Below, in pieces: positions 6,850 through 15,668 of a DNA stretch of 34,533 nt. The stretch covers positions 1-34,533 of the forward strand of contig JAYPOZ010000039.1 of assembly GCA_038131165.1 (NCBI GenBank). The letters are read 5' to 3'. This DNA comes from UBA6544 sp038131165 (GTDB lineage Bacteria; Pseudomonadota; Alphaproteobacteria; UBA8366). Positions within the stretch are counted from its first letter, which is position 1. Every line of letters starts with the position of its first letter. The position numbers and the translations under genes were made by a program. A model generated the notes under the pieces. That model was not told the DNA's origin. It was given only the letters and a program-made list of their open reading frames with translations, and ran no database searches.

Positions 6850-9246
6850 ATGAACGAAACCGGCAACAACGAAGATTCAGCATTCAAAGCGGCCCTCGCC
6901 CTGCACCGGCAGGGACAGTTCGCGGCGGCTGGCGAAGCCTATCGGGCGATCCTGGCGGACGATCCGGCCCACGGCGCGGCGCGGCTCAACCTCGGCCACG
7001 CCCTGCGGCGCCTCGGACGCGACGGGGAAGCCGAAGCGGCGTTCCGGGCAGCAACCCAACTGCCAGACTCGGCGGCCGGCGCCTGGTACAATCTCGGCAA
7101 CCTGTTGGCCTCCCGGCGCGATTTCGGTCCAGCCGAATCGGCATTCCGCAAGTCCATCGAACTCCAGCCGGATATGGCGCCGGCGCACTATCAGCTCGGC
7201 TGCGTGCTCCGCGACAGGGGCCTGATCGCCGCCGCCATCGAAGCCTTCCAAAACGCAACGACCCTCGACCCCCAATTGACGGGCGCGCAGATGAACCTCG
7301 GCAACGTCCTGCGCGCCGCCGGACGACTGCAGGATTCGGCGGCAGCCCATCGGGCCGCCCTGGCGCTCGACCCGGAGAGTTGGGAATCACACTACAACCT
7401 CGCGCGCTGCCTGGAGGAAGCCGGCGACCCCGGCGCCGAAGCGCATCTGGAAAAGGCACTCGACCGATCGCCGCGGCCCGCCGCGGTGCACCACGGTTTC
7501 GCCGAAGCCGCCGCCGCGCGCGGTACGTTCGAACGGGCGTTGGAACATTACCGGGCCGCCTACGCGCTGGAGCCGCAACGCCATCGGGCCCGCATGGGCA
7601 TCGGATGGGCATTGATGCGGACCGGACGGCCGGACGCCGCCCTTCGCGAGTTCGCAGAAGCCGCCCGGAGCATCGGCAGCGATATCCAGCTCCTCTCGGA
7701 ACTGGCGACGATGCAATGGAGCCTGAAACTGCGCGAAGAGCCCATCGCCCTGCTGCGCCGCGTGGTGCAACTGGCGCCCAGGAATCCGGAAGCGCTGGTC
7801 AATCTGGCGCGGGCGCTGAGCAGCGTCTGGGAGATCGGCGAATGCATCGAGCTTTGCGAGCGCGCCCTTGCCATCGACTCCGATCACAGGCCTGCAGCGA
7901 CCTTGCGCGGCTACGCCCTGGTCGAGATGGGCCGCGTCGACGATGGAATCGCGGCCTTCCGGTCGTCGGCTGCATCCGGGCCGCAGGCCGCCGCGCCCAA
8001 CGCCAGCCTGCTCTTCTCCGCCCTCTACAGCGACACGCTGAGCGCGGCGGAGGTCGCCGGCCTGCACCGCATCGAAGGCGCGAAATGGGAAAGCGGCAAA
8101 GGCACGCCCACCGTTCATGCAAATGCGGCCGCGCCCGAGCGCCGGTTGCGGATCGGCTATCTTTCCCCCGACTTCAAGGGCAATCACCCGGTGGCGATCT
8201 TTCTGAAACCCCTGCTGCGCCGTCACGACCGTCGGCGTTTCGAAATCTACGGATATTCGAGTCCCGACTACATCGACGAGACAACCTCGGAGATCGAGGC
8301 CTTGGTCGACCATTGGCGAGACGTGTCGCGTTGGAGCGACGAGCGGCTGGCGCGCACCATCACGGATGACCGGATCGATATCCTGATCGATCTCGCCGGG
8401 CTGACCGCGAAGACCCGGATCGGCGCGTTGCGCAGCCGCCCGGCGCCGCTGCAGATGTGCTATATCGGCTATCCGCACTCGACGGGATTGCCGTTTATCG
8501 ACTACCTGATCGCCGACAAGACCGTGGCACCTCCCGAAACCGACGGCCTTTTGGTCGAACAACCGCTCCGGGTCGACCATTGCGTGTTCTGCTACGCGCC
8601 TGACGCGACCGACTGGCCGCCGCTGCAGCCCGAAATCGCCGGCGCGCGCGGCCATGTCGTCTTCGGCTCCTTCAATCACGTCCCGAAACTCACGGATACG
8701 ACCGTCGCGCTCTGGTCCCGCATTCTCGACCGGGTGCCGGACAGCCGGCTCAGATTGAAGGCCGCGCCCTTCGCCGATGCGGCGATCCAGCAGCGCTACC
8801 GGGAGCTGTTCGGGCAACAGGGCATCGCCCCCGGGCGCCTGGATTTGGACGGCCCCTCGCCCTATCCGGACCTGATGGCCGCCTACCGACACATCGATAT
8901 CGGCCTCGACCCGGTGCCGTACAACGGCGGTACGACGACCTATCAGGCACTATGGATGGGCGTGCCCGTGATCACCCTCGCGGGGCGGAACTTCTGCAGC
9001 CGCATGGGGGCGAGCATTCTGTCCAACCTGGATTTGCACGACTTGATCGCGGAGGAAGCGGACAGCTATGTCGATATCGCGGTTCGCCTGGCGAACGACC
9101 GGGAACGCCGACAAGAGCTGCGAACGGGGCTGCGCGAGCGTATCCTGAATGCCCAAAGCTGCGACGCCGCGCTTTTCACGGCAAATCTGGAAGCCCGGTT
9201 GCGCGACGCGTGGCGGGATTGGTGTCGACGCCGCAACGCGGACTAA
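6850..9246 (+). CDS. TPR-repeat GT41 glycosyltransferase (SPINDLY/OGT-like)
   Basis: 798-aa two-part protein. Residues ~5-420 are about eleven TPR units (e.g. AAFRAATQLPDSAAGAWYNL, then NLLASRRDFGPAESAFRKS). Residues ~434-790 are a family 41 glycosyltransferase domain: RIGYLSPDFKGNHPVA with H446 at the site of the proposed OGT catalytic histidine, DILIDLAGLTAKTRIGALRS, QMCYIGYPHSTGLPFIDY, GSFNHVPKLT, and the nucleotide-sugar pocket PYNGGTTTYQALWMGVP (~690-706). Family knowledge: such enzymes O-glycosylate serine/threonine in cytoplasmic proteins, GlcNAc or fucose in eukaryotes; bacterial acceptors are mostly unknown. ATG 6850 is preferred because the TPRs begin right after it. Confidence 0.93.
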   Translation: MNETGNNEDSAFKAALALHRQGQFAAAGEAYRAILADDPAHGAARLNLGHALRRLGRDGEAEAAFRAATQLPDSAAGAWYNLGNLLASRRDFGPAESAFRKSIELQPDMAPAHYQLGCVLRDRGLIAAAIEAFQNATTLDPQLTGAQMNLGNVLRAAGRLQDSAAAHRAALALDPESWESHYNLARCLEEAGDPGAEAHLEKALDRSPRPAAVHHGFAEAAAARGTFERALEHYRAAYALEPQRHRARMGIGWALMRTGRPDAALREFAEAARSIGSDIQLLSELATMQWSLKLREEPIALLRRVVQLAPRNPEALVNLARALSSVWEIGECIELCERALAIDSDHRPAATLRGYALVEMGRVDDGIAAFRSSAASGPQAAAPNASLLFSALYSDTLSAAEVAGLHRIEGAKWESGKGTPTVHANAAAPERRLRIGYLSPDFKGNHPVAIFLKPLLRRHDRRRFEIYGYSSPDYIDETTSEIEALVDHWRDVSRWSDERLARTITDDRIDILIDLAGLTAKTRIGALRSRPAPLQMCYIGYPHSTGLPFIDYLIADKTVAPPETDGLLVEQPLRVDHCVFCYAPDATDWPPLQPEIAGARGHVVFGSFNHVPKLTDTTVALWSRILDRVPDSRLRLKAAPFADAAIQQRYRELFGQQGIAPGRLDLDGPSPYPDLMAAYRHIDIGLDPVPYNGGTTTYQALWMGVPVITLAGRNFCSRMGASILSNLDLHDLIAEEADSYVDIAVRLANDRERRQELRTGLRERILNAQSCDAALFTANLEARLRDAWRDWCRRRNAD

Positions 9247-10445
9247 TCGACGCTCTTCACCGCGCCCGTGCGCTCCAACTCGGCGATCTCGTCGGCGTCG
9301 TAGCCGAGTTCTTCCATCACTTCGCGCGTGTGCTCGCCGATTTCCGGCGGCTGGCGGCGCAGCCCGAACTGATGGTCGCCGACCTCGACCGGGATGCGCG
9401 GCAGCTTGACGGTGCGACCGTCCGGCAGGTCGGTCACGCACATCCGGCCATTGGCGTTCAATTGCGGATCGTCAAACAGGTCCTCGGTCTTGGCCACGGG
9501 CGCGAAGGGAATGCCGATCTCTTCCGCGATGGCGCACATCTCCGCTTTCGTATGGGCCTTGCAGGCGGCCTCGACCAGCGGCTTGACCCGGTCCGGGTTG
9601 GCCACCCTATCTTCGTTGGTCTTGAGGGTCGGATCGTCCAGCAGCGCTTCGTGCCCGAAGCGCTTGCAGAACCGCTCCCAGTGATTGTCGCTGGTGATGC
9701 CGATGAAGATCTGATCCGCTTCCTTGGTCTCGAAACATTCGTACACGCACCAGGCCCGCGACCGTCGGGTCATCGGCGGCACTTCCTTCTGCAGCAGGGC
9801 GCCGCCCGCCATGTGCTGCATCATCAACAGGCCGACGGATTCAAAGAGCGCGCCCCGGACCATCTGACCCTTGCCCGTCCGCTCCCTGTCGCGGAGCGCG
9901 CAGAGCACCCCGATGACGCCGTAGGTCCCGCCCATGATGTCGATCACCGACGAGCCGGCGCGCAACGGCTGCCCCTCGGGTCCCGTCATATAGGCGAGCC
10001 CGCCCATGAACTGGACGACCTCGTCGAGCGCCAAACGGTTTTCGTAAGGGCCGGAGAGAAAGCCTTTGAGCGAACAGAAGATCAGGCCGGGATTTCGTTC
10101 TGACATTTCCTCATAGCCGATGCCCAACCGGTCCATCGTCCCCGGCGCATAGTTTTCGATCACGACATCCGCGGATTCGATCAGTTTTCGGGCGACCTCG
10201 CGGCCCTTGTCGCTTTTCACGTCGAGGGCGACGCCGCGCTTGTTTCGATTGAAGGCGGTATAGAACCCCGCCCCGAAACCCGAGAGCTTGCGCGTCTTGT
10301 CGCCACCGGGCGCCGGTTCGACCTTGATCAGATCCGCGCCGAGATCGGCCAGCACCAAACCGCAGGAGGGACCCATAATCGTCTGGCAGAACTCGATGAC
10401 TCGAATCCCCGCAAGCGGCAGCGGTGCCGCGTTCTCTTCGCTCAA
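9243..10445 (-). CDS. Family III CoA-transferase (CaiB/BaiF type)
   Basis: 400-aa enzyme of the same family as the one at 4093-5316 but clearly diverged. Markers: GIRVIEFCQTIMGPSCGLVL, GADLIKVEP, FNRNKRGVALDV, ENYAPGTMDRLG, and the catalytic aspartate D169 (SSVIDIMGGTYG), the position used by formyl-CoA transferase. An ATG exists at 10457, but it has no ribosome site; a GGAGG at 10455-10451 lies 5 bases before TTG 10445, so I place the start at TTG. The stop overlaps the end of the glycosyltransferase gene by 4 bases, tail to tail. Substrates are unknown. Confidence 0.92.
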   Translation of the reverse strand: MSEENAAPLPLAGIRVIEFCQTIMGPSCGLVLADLGADLIKVEPAPGGDKTRKLSGFGAGFYTAFNRNKRGVALDVKSDKGREVARKLIESADVVIENYAPGTMDRLGIGYEEMSERNPGLIFCSLKGFLSGPYENRLALDEVVQFMGGLAYMTGPEGQPLRAGSSVIDIMGGTYGVIGVLCALRDRERTGKGQMVRGALFESVGLLMMQHMAGGALLQKEVPPMTRRSRAWCVYECFETKEADQIFIGITSDNHWERFCKRFGHEALLDDPTLKTNEDRVANPDRVKPLVEAACKAHTKAEMCAIAEEIGIPFAPVAKTEDLFDDPQLNANGRMCVTDLPDGRTVKLPRIPVEVGDHQFGLRRQPPEIGEHTREVMEELGYDADEIAELERTGAVKSVD

Positions 10446-10628
10446 TACAACCTCCATCGGCTAAGTCGCTTCGACCAAGGGATTATATAGGCGGGAGCCG
10501 GGCGACGGCACAGGCCGAATTCGCGGCACACCGGTTGACCGCGGCGGCGCGCTTCGTCAGCATACCGGCAAAAGCGGCCTCCGCCTTGCATAAAGGCGGC
10601 AGGGAACTTGCCAAGGATACAGCGATTG

Positions 10629-12134
10629 ATGTCTCGTTTCGCCCTCGCGCTACTCGTTCTTTGGGGAATGGCGCCCGCGATCTCCGACGCGGCAGCGGCG
10701 GAGTCGCGCGGCCTGATGGTTCAGATGCGCCACCAGCACGGCAAGCAGGCGCAACAGCTCTACCGGACGAGCCATGCCTTGGTGATCGGCATCGACAAAT
10801 ACACTGCCGGCTGGCCGACTCTCGACATGGCGGTCGCCGACGCCCATGCCATCGCCAACGAGTTGGAGCGCCGCGGTTTCGACGTGACCTTGCGCACCAA
10901 CCTCGATTCGGTGGCGCTCGACCGGACGCTCAAGGAATTCTTCGCCATACAGGGATCCGACCCGGAAGCCCGCCTGTTCCTGTGGTACGCCGGACACGGG
11001 CACACCCTCAATGGCGAAGGCTTCCTGGTGCCGAGCGACGCCCCGCCGGCGAGCGACCCCGCCTTTAAGGTGAAGGCGCTGCACATGCGCGATTTCGGGG
11101 GCCTGATGCGACTGGCCGACGCAAAACACGTGCTGTCGGTCTTCGACTCCTGCTTTTCGGGGACGATCTTTACCGCGCGCTCGGCGGCGGCACCCACAGC
11201 GATCAGTTTGAAAACCGCAAAGCCGGTCCGCCAGTTCCTGACCTCCGGCGACGCCGGACAGACCGTGCGGGACGATGGCAGCTTTCGGGAATTGTTCCTG
11301 CGCGCGATCCGGAGCGACAGCCGCGCCGACGTGAACGGCGACGGTTACGTGACCGGCGACGAATTGGGCCTCTATCTGACTCAGGAAGTGACCCATCTGA
11401 CCGACACGGCGCAAACACCGCGCTGGGGCCGGCTGCAGGATGTCCGCTTCAACGAGGGCGATTTCGTCTTTGAAAGCAGGTTGACCGCACCGCCCCTGGC
11501 ACCCGTTGCCGCGCCGAAGGCTAGTCCGGGCAACGACTCCAATGCGCCCGAAGTGGTCTTCTGGAAGTCCATCGAGGACAGCGACGACCCGGCGGATTTC
11601 GAGGCCTATCTCGCCAATTTTCCGAACGGGCATTTCGCCGACCTTGCAAGAAACCGGCTGGCCCGTCTCGCGGATGCCTTGCCCGCCGACCAGGGCCATG
11701 ATGTCGCGCCGATGGAAGCGACGTTTGTCGCACTCCGGACCGCGAATTTGCGCGAACGGCCGACCACGGCGAGCCGCCGCCTCGGCTCCGCACAGAGAAA
11801 CGCCGGGATCGTGGTGACCGGGCGCGTGACCGGGCGGCCCTGGTATCAGATGCGCCTTCCGGACGGTATGCCGGCCTATATTCACGCCAGACTGATAAAG
11901 GAGATCGAACCGGCCGAGCTCATCGCCTGGTACCGGGTCAAGCAAAGCAACGACGTCAATGCCTACCGCCGGTTCCTGCGGCGGTTTCCCGACGGCCATT
12001 TCGCGCCCGAAGCGGAACGCCGGGGCCGCGCCCTATACCGGGCGCAGCGGGGAACCGGCGTCCGACCGCCCCGGACGAGAGGCCGTCACGGCGCCCGCCG
12101 CCGGATCGCAATCAATACGATCGCCGCATGCTGA
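10629..12134 (+). CDS. Secreted caspase-like (C14) peptidase with EF-hand loop and SH3 domain
   Basis: 501-aa exported protein: signal peptide 1-25, caspase-like domain ~46-260, SH3-like domain ~362-426. The catalytic dyad is H123 (WYAGHGHT) and C175 (VFDSCFSG). Inside the domain, residues 234-245 (DVNGDGYVTGDE) form a textbook EF-hand loop with D/N/D/Y/T/E at positions 1, 3, 5, 7, 9, 12, so calcium may control activity. A repeat occurs on both sides of the SH3: 311-344 (FWKSIEDSDDPADFEAYL...) and 433-466 (AWYRVKQSNDVNAYRRFL...). ATG 10629 has AAGGAT ten bases upstream. It is the first gene of the long plus-strand cluster. Its last ~30 residues look out of frame. Confidence 0.9.
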   Translation: MSRFALALLVLWGMAPAISDAAAAESRGLMVQMRHQHGKQAQQLYRTSHALVIGIDKYTAGWPTLDMAVADAHAIANELERRGFDVTLRTNLDSVALDRTLKEFFAIQGSDPEARLFLWYAGHGHTLNGEGFLVPSDAPPASDPAFKVKALHMRDFGGLMRLADAKHVLSVFDSCFSGTIFTARSAAAPTAISLKTAKPVRQFLTSGDAGQTVRDDGSFRELFLRAIRSDSRADVNGDGYVTGDELGLYLTQEVTHLTDTAQTPRWGRLQDVRFNEGDFVFESRLTAPPLAPVAAPKASPGNDSNAPEVVFWKSIEDSDDPADFEAYLANFPNGHFADLARNRLARLADALPADQGHDVAPMEATFVALRTANLRERPTTASRRLGSAQRNAGIVVTGRVTGRPWYQMRLPDGMPAYIHARLIKEIEPAELIAWYRVKQSNDVNAYRRFLRRFPDGHFAPEAERRGRALYRAQRGTGVRPPRTRGRHGARRRIAINTIAAC

Positions 12135-12187
12135 ACGACCTGGTCCGGCTGTTCGGCAATCTGGCACGCCAAGCCGGGAAAAATTAA
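12044..12187 (+). other. Probable original C-terminus of the caspase gene in another frame
   Basis: The caspase frame ends in an Arg-rich, poorly structured tail. In the frame shifted by -1, codons from about 12044 run to TAA 12187 with strong G/C third-position bias and end in YDRRMLNDLVRLFGNLARQA, an amphipathic-helix-like segment. A GGGG run at 12049-12052 lies where the frames would switch. Either the gene is frameshifted, the assembly has an indel, or the short downstream frame is used separately. I favour a frameshift or error. Confidence 0.5.
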
Positions 12188-12223
12188 TCGTCGGCCGACC
12201 GCATTCCCAATCCCCTTCCCCAC

Positions 12224-12253
12224 GAATAATAGCCCTCGCCCCTCCATAGCCGA
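12224..12253 (+). promoter_or_regulatory. Conserved two-part upstream element, copy 1
   Basis: GAATAAT (12224-12230), 12 bases, TCCATAGCCGA (12243-12253), ending 26 bases before ATG 12280. The same two boxes with exactly 12 bases between them occur at 18084-18113 before another gene of the cluster, while the spacers differ. It is probably a promoter or operator; the sigma factor or regulator is unknown. Confidence 0.5.
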
Positions 12254-12279
12254 ACCGAACAGAGTTCGAGGAGGCCTTT

Positions 12280-12726
12280 ATGGGCGACACTCATTACGGC
12301 AACGCCATGACCGAAGTCGCGCTCGCGCTGGCAATGGCATTCTTCAGCATCATGATCCTCACGATGGTGAGTATGGGGGCCGTTCACGGCGTGAAAGAGC
12401 AGGATCGGACATCTCCGGTCCAAAACAGCATCGCCGCCAAGCTGGCCCCGAACGCGGGACCCGAGTCGAAATCCGCCGCGGCGCCGACCGGCGACGACAC
12501 GCTACTGATTTATCACGCCGGCCAATTCTTCGACTCCGATCTCAACCCCGCCGATCCCGCAAACCTGCCGTCCGGCAACCGGGTCATCCTCGCCCTTTCG
12601 CCCGAGACCGAGATGGCGGAAGCCCTCCAGGCGCGCGCCCGTATCCAGACGGAGAACCTGATTGTTTCAATCTTAAACGCCGAATGGCTGGAGGCGCTGC
12701 GCCAGCGCCGGAACACGGAGAACTGA
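12280..12726 (+). CDS. One-TM protein of unknown function
   Basis: 148 aa, not recognised. Residues ~10-33 form one membrane helix (MTEVALALAMAFFSIMILTM), preceded by a short cytoplasmic end with E12 at the membrane edge; ~40-90 is a polar linker and ~70-148 a small domain with a DTLLIYHAG strand. The size, single N-terminal helix and periplasmic tail resemble ExbD/TolR/MotB-type stator partners, but I see no diagnostic Asp in the helix, so this is only a suggestion; a MotA/TolQ-like gene lies at 20084. ATG 12280 has GAGGAGG upstream. Only one base separates it from the next gene. Confidence 0.75.
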   Translation: MGDTHYGNAMTEVALALAMAFFSIMILTMVSMGAVHGVKEQDRTSPVQNSIAAKLAPNAGPESKSAAAPTGDDTLLIYHAGQFFDSDLNPADPANLPSGNRVILALSPETEMAEALQARARIQTENLIVSILNAEWLEALRQRRNTEN

Positions 12727-12727
12727 C

Positions 12728-13504
12728 ATGCCCCATACCCCGAAATTCATCCGATTCATCCTGGGCGCCGCCCTGGCGGCGGCCCTCTCTCAAGCTGTCC
12801 CGTCAGACGCCACGGCCTCCTCCCCCCGCGAGGTCAAACGCCTTGTCGTCAAGCTGGCAGCGGACACGGCGGTCCCTCCCTCCATGGCGCTGGCCGTGGC
12901 CAACGTCGAGTCCGGGTTCCGAGACGATTTCGAAAGCGCGACCGGGACACGCGGCGTCATGCAATTGACGCCGGAGATCGCCCGCAAACATGGCATCGAT
13001 CCGCAAGAGCTCTGGGATGCCCGGGTGAACATCGAGCTTGGCCTGAAGATGTTGAGCGCTCATTTCCAGGACGCTGGCCATGAGTGGCCCGTTGCGCTTC
13101 GACGCTACGCCAAAGCCAAACCGGGCGGATACGAACCCGGCCCATTCGCCCGCAAGGTCCTCCGTCTCGAGCGCCGGTTCGCGGAGGAGATGGTAACCCG
13201 TAAGGCTCTGGAGAACCGCAAGCGCGAGGTCCTCAACGTCGCCATGGACGGGCAGTATTATTTCGGTTCCGGCGACGAGGCGGACCGCGAAACCGCTCCG
13301 GGCGAAAAGCCGCGCGCCGCCATCGTCTTGGCCGACGCCACACCGGTCGCGAAGCAGCCCTCCTCCATCCGCGCCCGGAACGGCCTCGGATCGGAACTGG
13401 AGCGGAGACGTCAGATCGCCCGGCGCAATTTGGACGATTTCAGCGCCGGCAACATTCCCGCCGATATGCTCCGGCCGCGCTCGAGCCGGTGGAGCCGCCG
13501 ATGA
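12728..13504 (+). CDS. Lytic transglycosylase-like protein (SLT domain), first of a pair
   Basis: 258-aa exported protein: signal peptide 1-30, SLT (goose-lysozyme-like) domain ~36-150, then a basic low-complexity tail. The catalytic glutamate is E61 in VANVESGFRDD; the supporting motif GTRGVMQLTP is at ~73-82 and ELWDARVNIELGLKML follows. The usual AYNAGPG-type motif is replaced by RRYAKAKPGGY, so substrate handling may differ from its neighbour. The family cleaves peptidoglycan glycan strands to 1,6-anhydro-muropeptides in the periplasm. Its stop overlaps the next start (ATGA), implying translational coupling to the second SLT gene. Confidence 0.88.
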   Translation: MPHTPKFIRFILGAALAAALSQAVPSDATASSPREVKRLVVKLAADTAVPPSMALAVANVESGFRDDFESATGTRGVMQLTPEIARKHGIDPQELWDARVNIELGLKMLSAHFQDAGHEWPVALRRYAKAKPGGYEPGPFARKVLRLERRFAEEMVTRKALENRKREVLNVAMDGQYYFGSGDEADRETAPGEKPRAAIVLADATPVAKQPSSIRARNGLGSELERRRQIARRNLDDFSAGNIPADMLRPRSSRWSRR

Positions 13505-14061
13505 AACCGGCTCTCCTGACCCGGCGCGCGTTCCTCGTCGCGACCGCCGCCGCCACGCTTACCCTCGCCGTCGGCAGCCCTGCAGAGGCACGCTTGCCGG
13601 GCCGCGACTCCAAACAGGCGGCCGTGATGCAGATGATACGGAAGGAAGCTCGGGACATGGGTGTATCCGTGCCGCTCGCCCTCGCGGTCGCGCATGCCGA
13701 GTCCTATTTCAACCCCCGTGCGGAAAGCCACAAGGGCGCGCGCGGCGTCATGCAGATCATGCCCGCCACGTCGCGTTCGGAATACGGCATTCATCCCGAT
13801 CTGCTTTGGGACGCCCGGATCAATATCAGGCTCGGACTGCATTTTCTGCGCCGGCTCCTGGACCGCTACCAAGGACGTGTCGATTTGGCTCTCTCTTACT
13901 ATAATGGGGGATCGAGAGTCGGCGATCTTCCGAATGCGCGGGTCATTCCGGCGACCCGCAAATATGTCCGGAAGGTGCTGCGGCTTAAGCGCGAATACCG
14001 CGCAAAGATGTATGCCGGGGAGTTGCCACGATGGAATCCGTCACGGCGGAGGAGCTTCTGA
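13501..14061 (+). CDS. Lytic transglycosylase (SLT domain), second of a pair
   Basis: 186-aa protein with signal peptide 1-30 that carries a twin-arginine TRRAFL start; Tat export is possible but the motif is incomplete. The SLT domain covers ~36-170: catalytic E67 in VAHAESYFNPRAES, GARGVMQIMPAT at ~79-90, LLWDARINIRLGLHFL, and a near-canonical SYYNGGSRVG. It is paralogous to the preceding SLT gene, shorter, and keeps all family motifs, so it is the better candidate for an active peptidoglycan-cutting enzyme. ATG 13501 overlaps the previous stop by 4 bases; the next gene starts inside its 3' end. Confidence 0.9.
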   Translation: MKPALLTRRAFLVATAAATLTLAVGSPAEARLPGRDSKQAAVMQMIRKEARDMGVSVPLALAVAHAESYFNPRAESHKGARGVMQIMPATSRSEYGIHPDLLWDARINIRLGLHFLRRLLDRYQGRVDLALSYYNGGSRVGDLPNARVIPATRKYVRKVLRLKREYRAKMYAGELPRWNPSRRRSF

Positions 14062-15668
14062 TCGAAGAAGGAAAGAGCGGCGAGCTGATCGCCGCCTTTC
14101 AGGCTTTGCAGGAGACAACAGTAGATGATGGTCCGAAATACACACCAAAGACCTGCCGGGAGCTGGCACGTGCCATTGCCTGCCGCAATTACGGCAAATC
14201 GCTGCTGGAACTGTCCTATCTCCTGGTTATTGCCTCGGCGTGCGATCGTCGCGGCGGCAGGTTCGAGGGGTTTTTCTGGGACAGCGGCCCCGCACGCGCC
14301 AGCGCCTTCAGAGGCTACGTCGAAGCGAGCGCGCCGCTGCCGGCCGGCCTTCGCCGCGTCAACAACGGCGTCGAAGTGGAGACCGACAGCGAGACCTTCA
14401 CCGTCACCTATAGCCGCATGCCGTTTCTCTCCGCTTTGGTGGAATTCCTGATGACGACGATCGGCTATGTCGAACTCGATACCCTGACCGAACCGCTGAG
14501 GGGAGCGATTCCCGCCCGTCAGGTCATCGGCGAGGTATCGAATGCGTTGGGCCGCAGCCTTTACGATTATCTGCGGGACCATTTACCGAGCGCACATGCG
14601 CAGCGGAAATCCTACCAGCTCATCGAGTTCGTCAACGCGCGTCAGAATGGCCGCACCGGACCCGACGCCATCGACGACGAGGCCCTGCTCGCATTCTGGA
14701 TCGACCAAGAGCACGAGGCCGAGGACGGCACCAGCGATTTTCGAACCTATCAAAGCGTCTTTTCGGCCGGCGTCGAGCTGCGCCAACTGATGGCATTCGC
14801 GCTCGACAAATACCGGATGAGCGGCGCGCGCAGCATCGGATCGGATTTCGAGGCGGGGGAGATCGACCCGGGCGACATCGAGGAGGCGGCTGAGGCCATG
14901 GATGCCAACAGCGCGCCGCTGGCGACGCTGTCGCAAGCCCCCCTCGACCGCGTCAAATTCCTGAATGGCCGCGAGACCGAGACCGCCGGAGAAATCGCCC
15001 TCGGCCCCGGAATTGCGACGGCGCTTTCGCGCTCGGTGTTCCGCAACGCCGTCTTCGGACGGGCACAAAGCCGGATTACCAATGCCCTGCGCCATAAACG
15101 GTTGACCCGCGATTTGCTGACCGATGCCGCGGAAGTCGACTATCCTGCGCGCCTTGAGGACTATTTCGATCTCGGCAAACGCCTCGACCGGTCGCTGCTG
15201 GCCGTTCTTTATGTACTGGCCACGCAAAGACGCCCGGAGGCCATCGAATTGGCCCTGGCGCTGCGACCGAAGATGGACCTGGGCGTTCTGGCCGAGAACG
15301 CCGAGACGGAACCCGAGTGGCAGGACGCGTCCGTCGTTTCGATCGCCGCGGTGCGCGCCGCGGATCGTTTTTTCGAGCGCGCCGATGCACGGTCGGGTGG
15401 GGATGACATGCTCGGCGCCTTGATGGCGGAAGCACGCAAGGCGTTCCGCGGCAATGCGCGGCAGGGTTTCAGCGACGACGACATCGCGGATGCGGACACG
15501 CTCGATTGTTTTGCCGACGCGGTCGCACCGCTGTTGTCTTTGCGGCGCGAGATCGCTTCGTTTCTCGCGACTGCCGGCGCTGCCGATTGGGAGGCACCGT
15601 TTGCCGAGGACAGGGAGGTCTTCACCCAACAATTCCAACGGCTCTACGGAGGCCATCATGGCGACTGA
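14031..15668 (+). CDS. Unknown 545-aa soluble protein
   Basis: No family recognised. The protein has no signal peptide or membrane segment, is acidic and largely helical by composition, and is therefore probably cytoplasmic. Visible landmarks are CRELARAIACRNYGKSLLEL (~43-62), a beta-looking FEGFFWDSG, an acidic centre (DPGDIEEAAEAMDAN) and a C-terminal helical part with DYFDLGKRLDRSLLAVLYVL. Its start overlaps the SLT gene by 31 bases with GGGGAG 8 bases upstream, and its end overlaps the next start by 11, tying its synthesis to both. Position suggests a partner of the 180-aa protein and of the Lon-like membrane protease. Confidence 0.85.
   Translation: MESVTAEELLIEEGKSGELIAAFQALQETTVDDGPKYTPKTCRELARAIACRNYGKSLLELSYLLVIASACDRRGGRFEGFFWDSGPARASAFRGYVEASAPLPAGLRRVNNGVEVETDSETFTVTYSRMPFLSALVEFLMTTIGYVELDTLTEPLRGAIPARQVIGEVSNALGRSLYDYLRDHLPSAHAQRKSYQLIEFVNARQNGRTGPDAIDDEALLAFWIDQEHEAEDGTSDFRTYQSVFSAGVELRQLMAFALDKYRMSGARSIGSDFEAGEIDPGDIEEAAEAMDANSAPLATLSQAPLDRVKFLNGRETETAGEIALGPGIATALSRSVFRNAVFGRAQSRITNALRHKRLTRDLLTDAAEVDYPARLEDYFDLGKRLDRSLLAVLYVLATQRRPEAIELALALRPKMDLGVLAENAETEPEWQDASVVSIAAVRAADRFFERADARSGGDDMLGALMAEARKAFRGNARQGFSDDDIADADTLDCFADAVAPLLSLRREIASFLATAGAADWEAPFAEDREVFTQQFQRLYGGHHGD

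Noticed and set aside
7387..8892. 501-codon open frame antisense to the GT41 glycosyltransferase
   Set aside because: High-GC antisense shadow: composition rich in Arg/Gly/Val without domain features, while the plus strand has clear TPR and GT41 motifs.
12129..12187. Independent 19-codon gene MLNDLVRLF... after the caspase stop
   Set aside because: No ribosome site of its own; more simply explained as the displaced end of the caspase frame.
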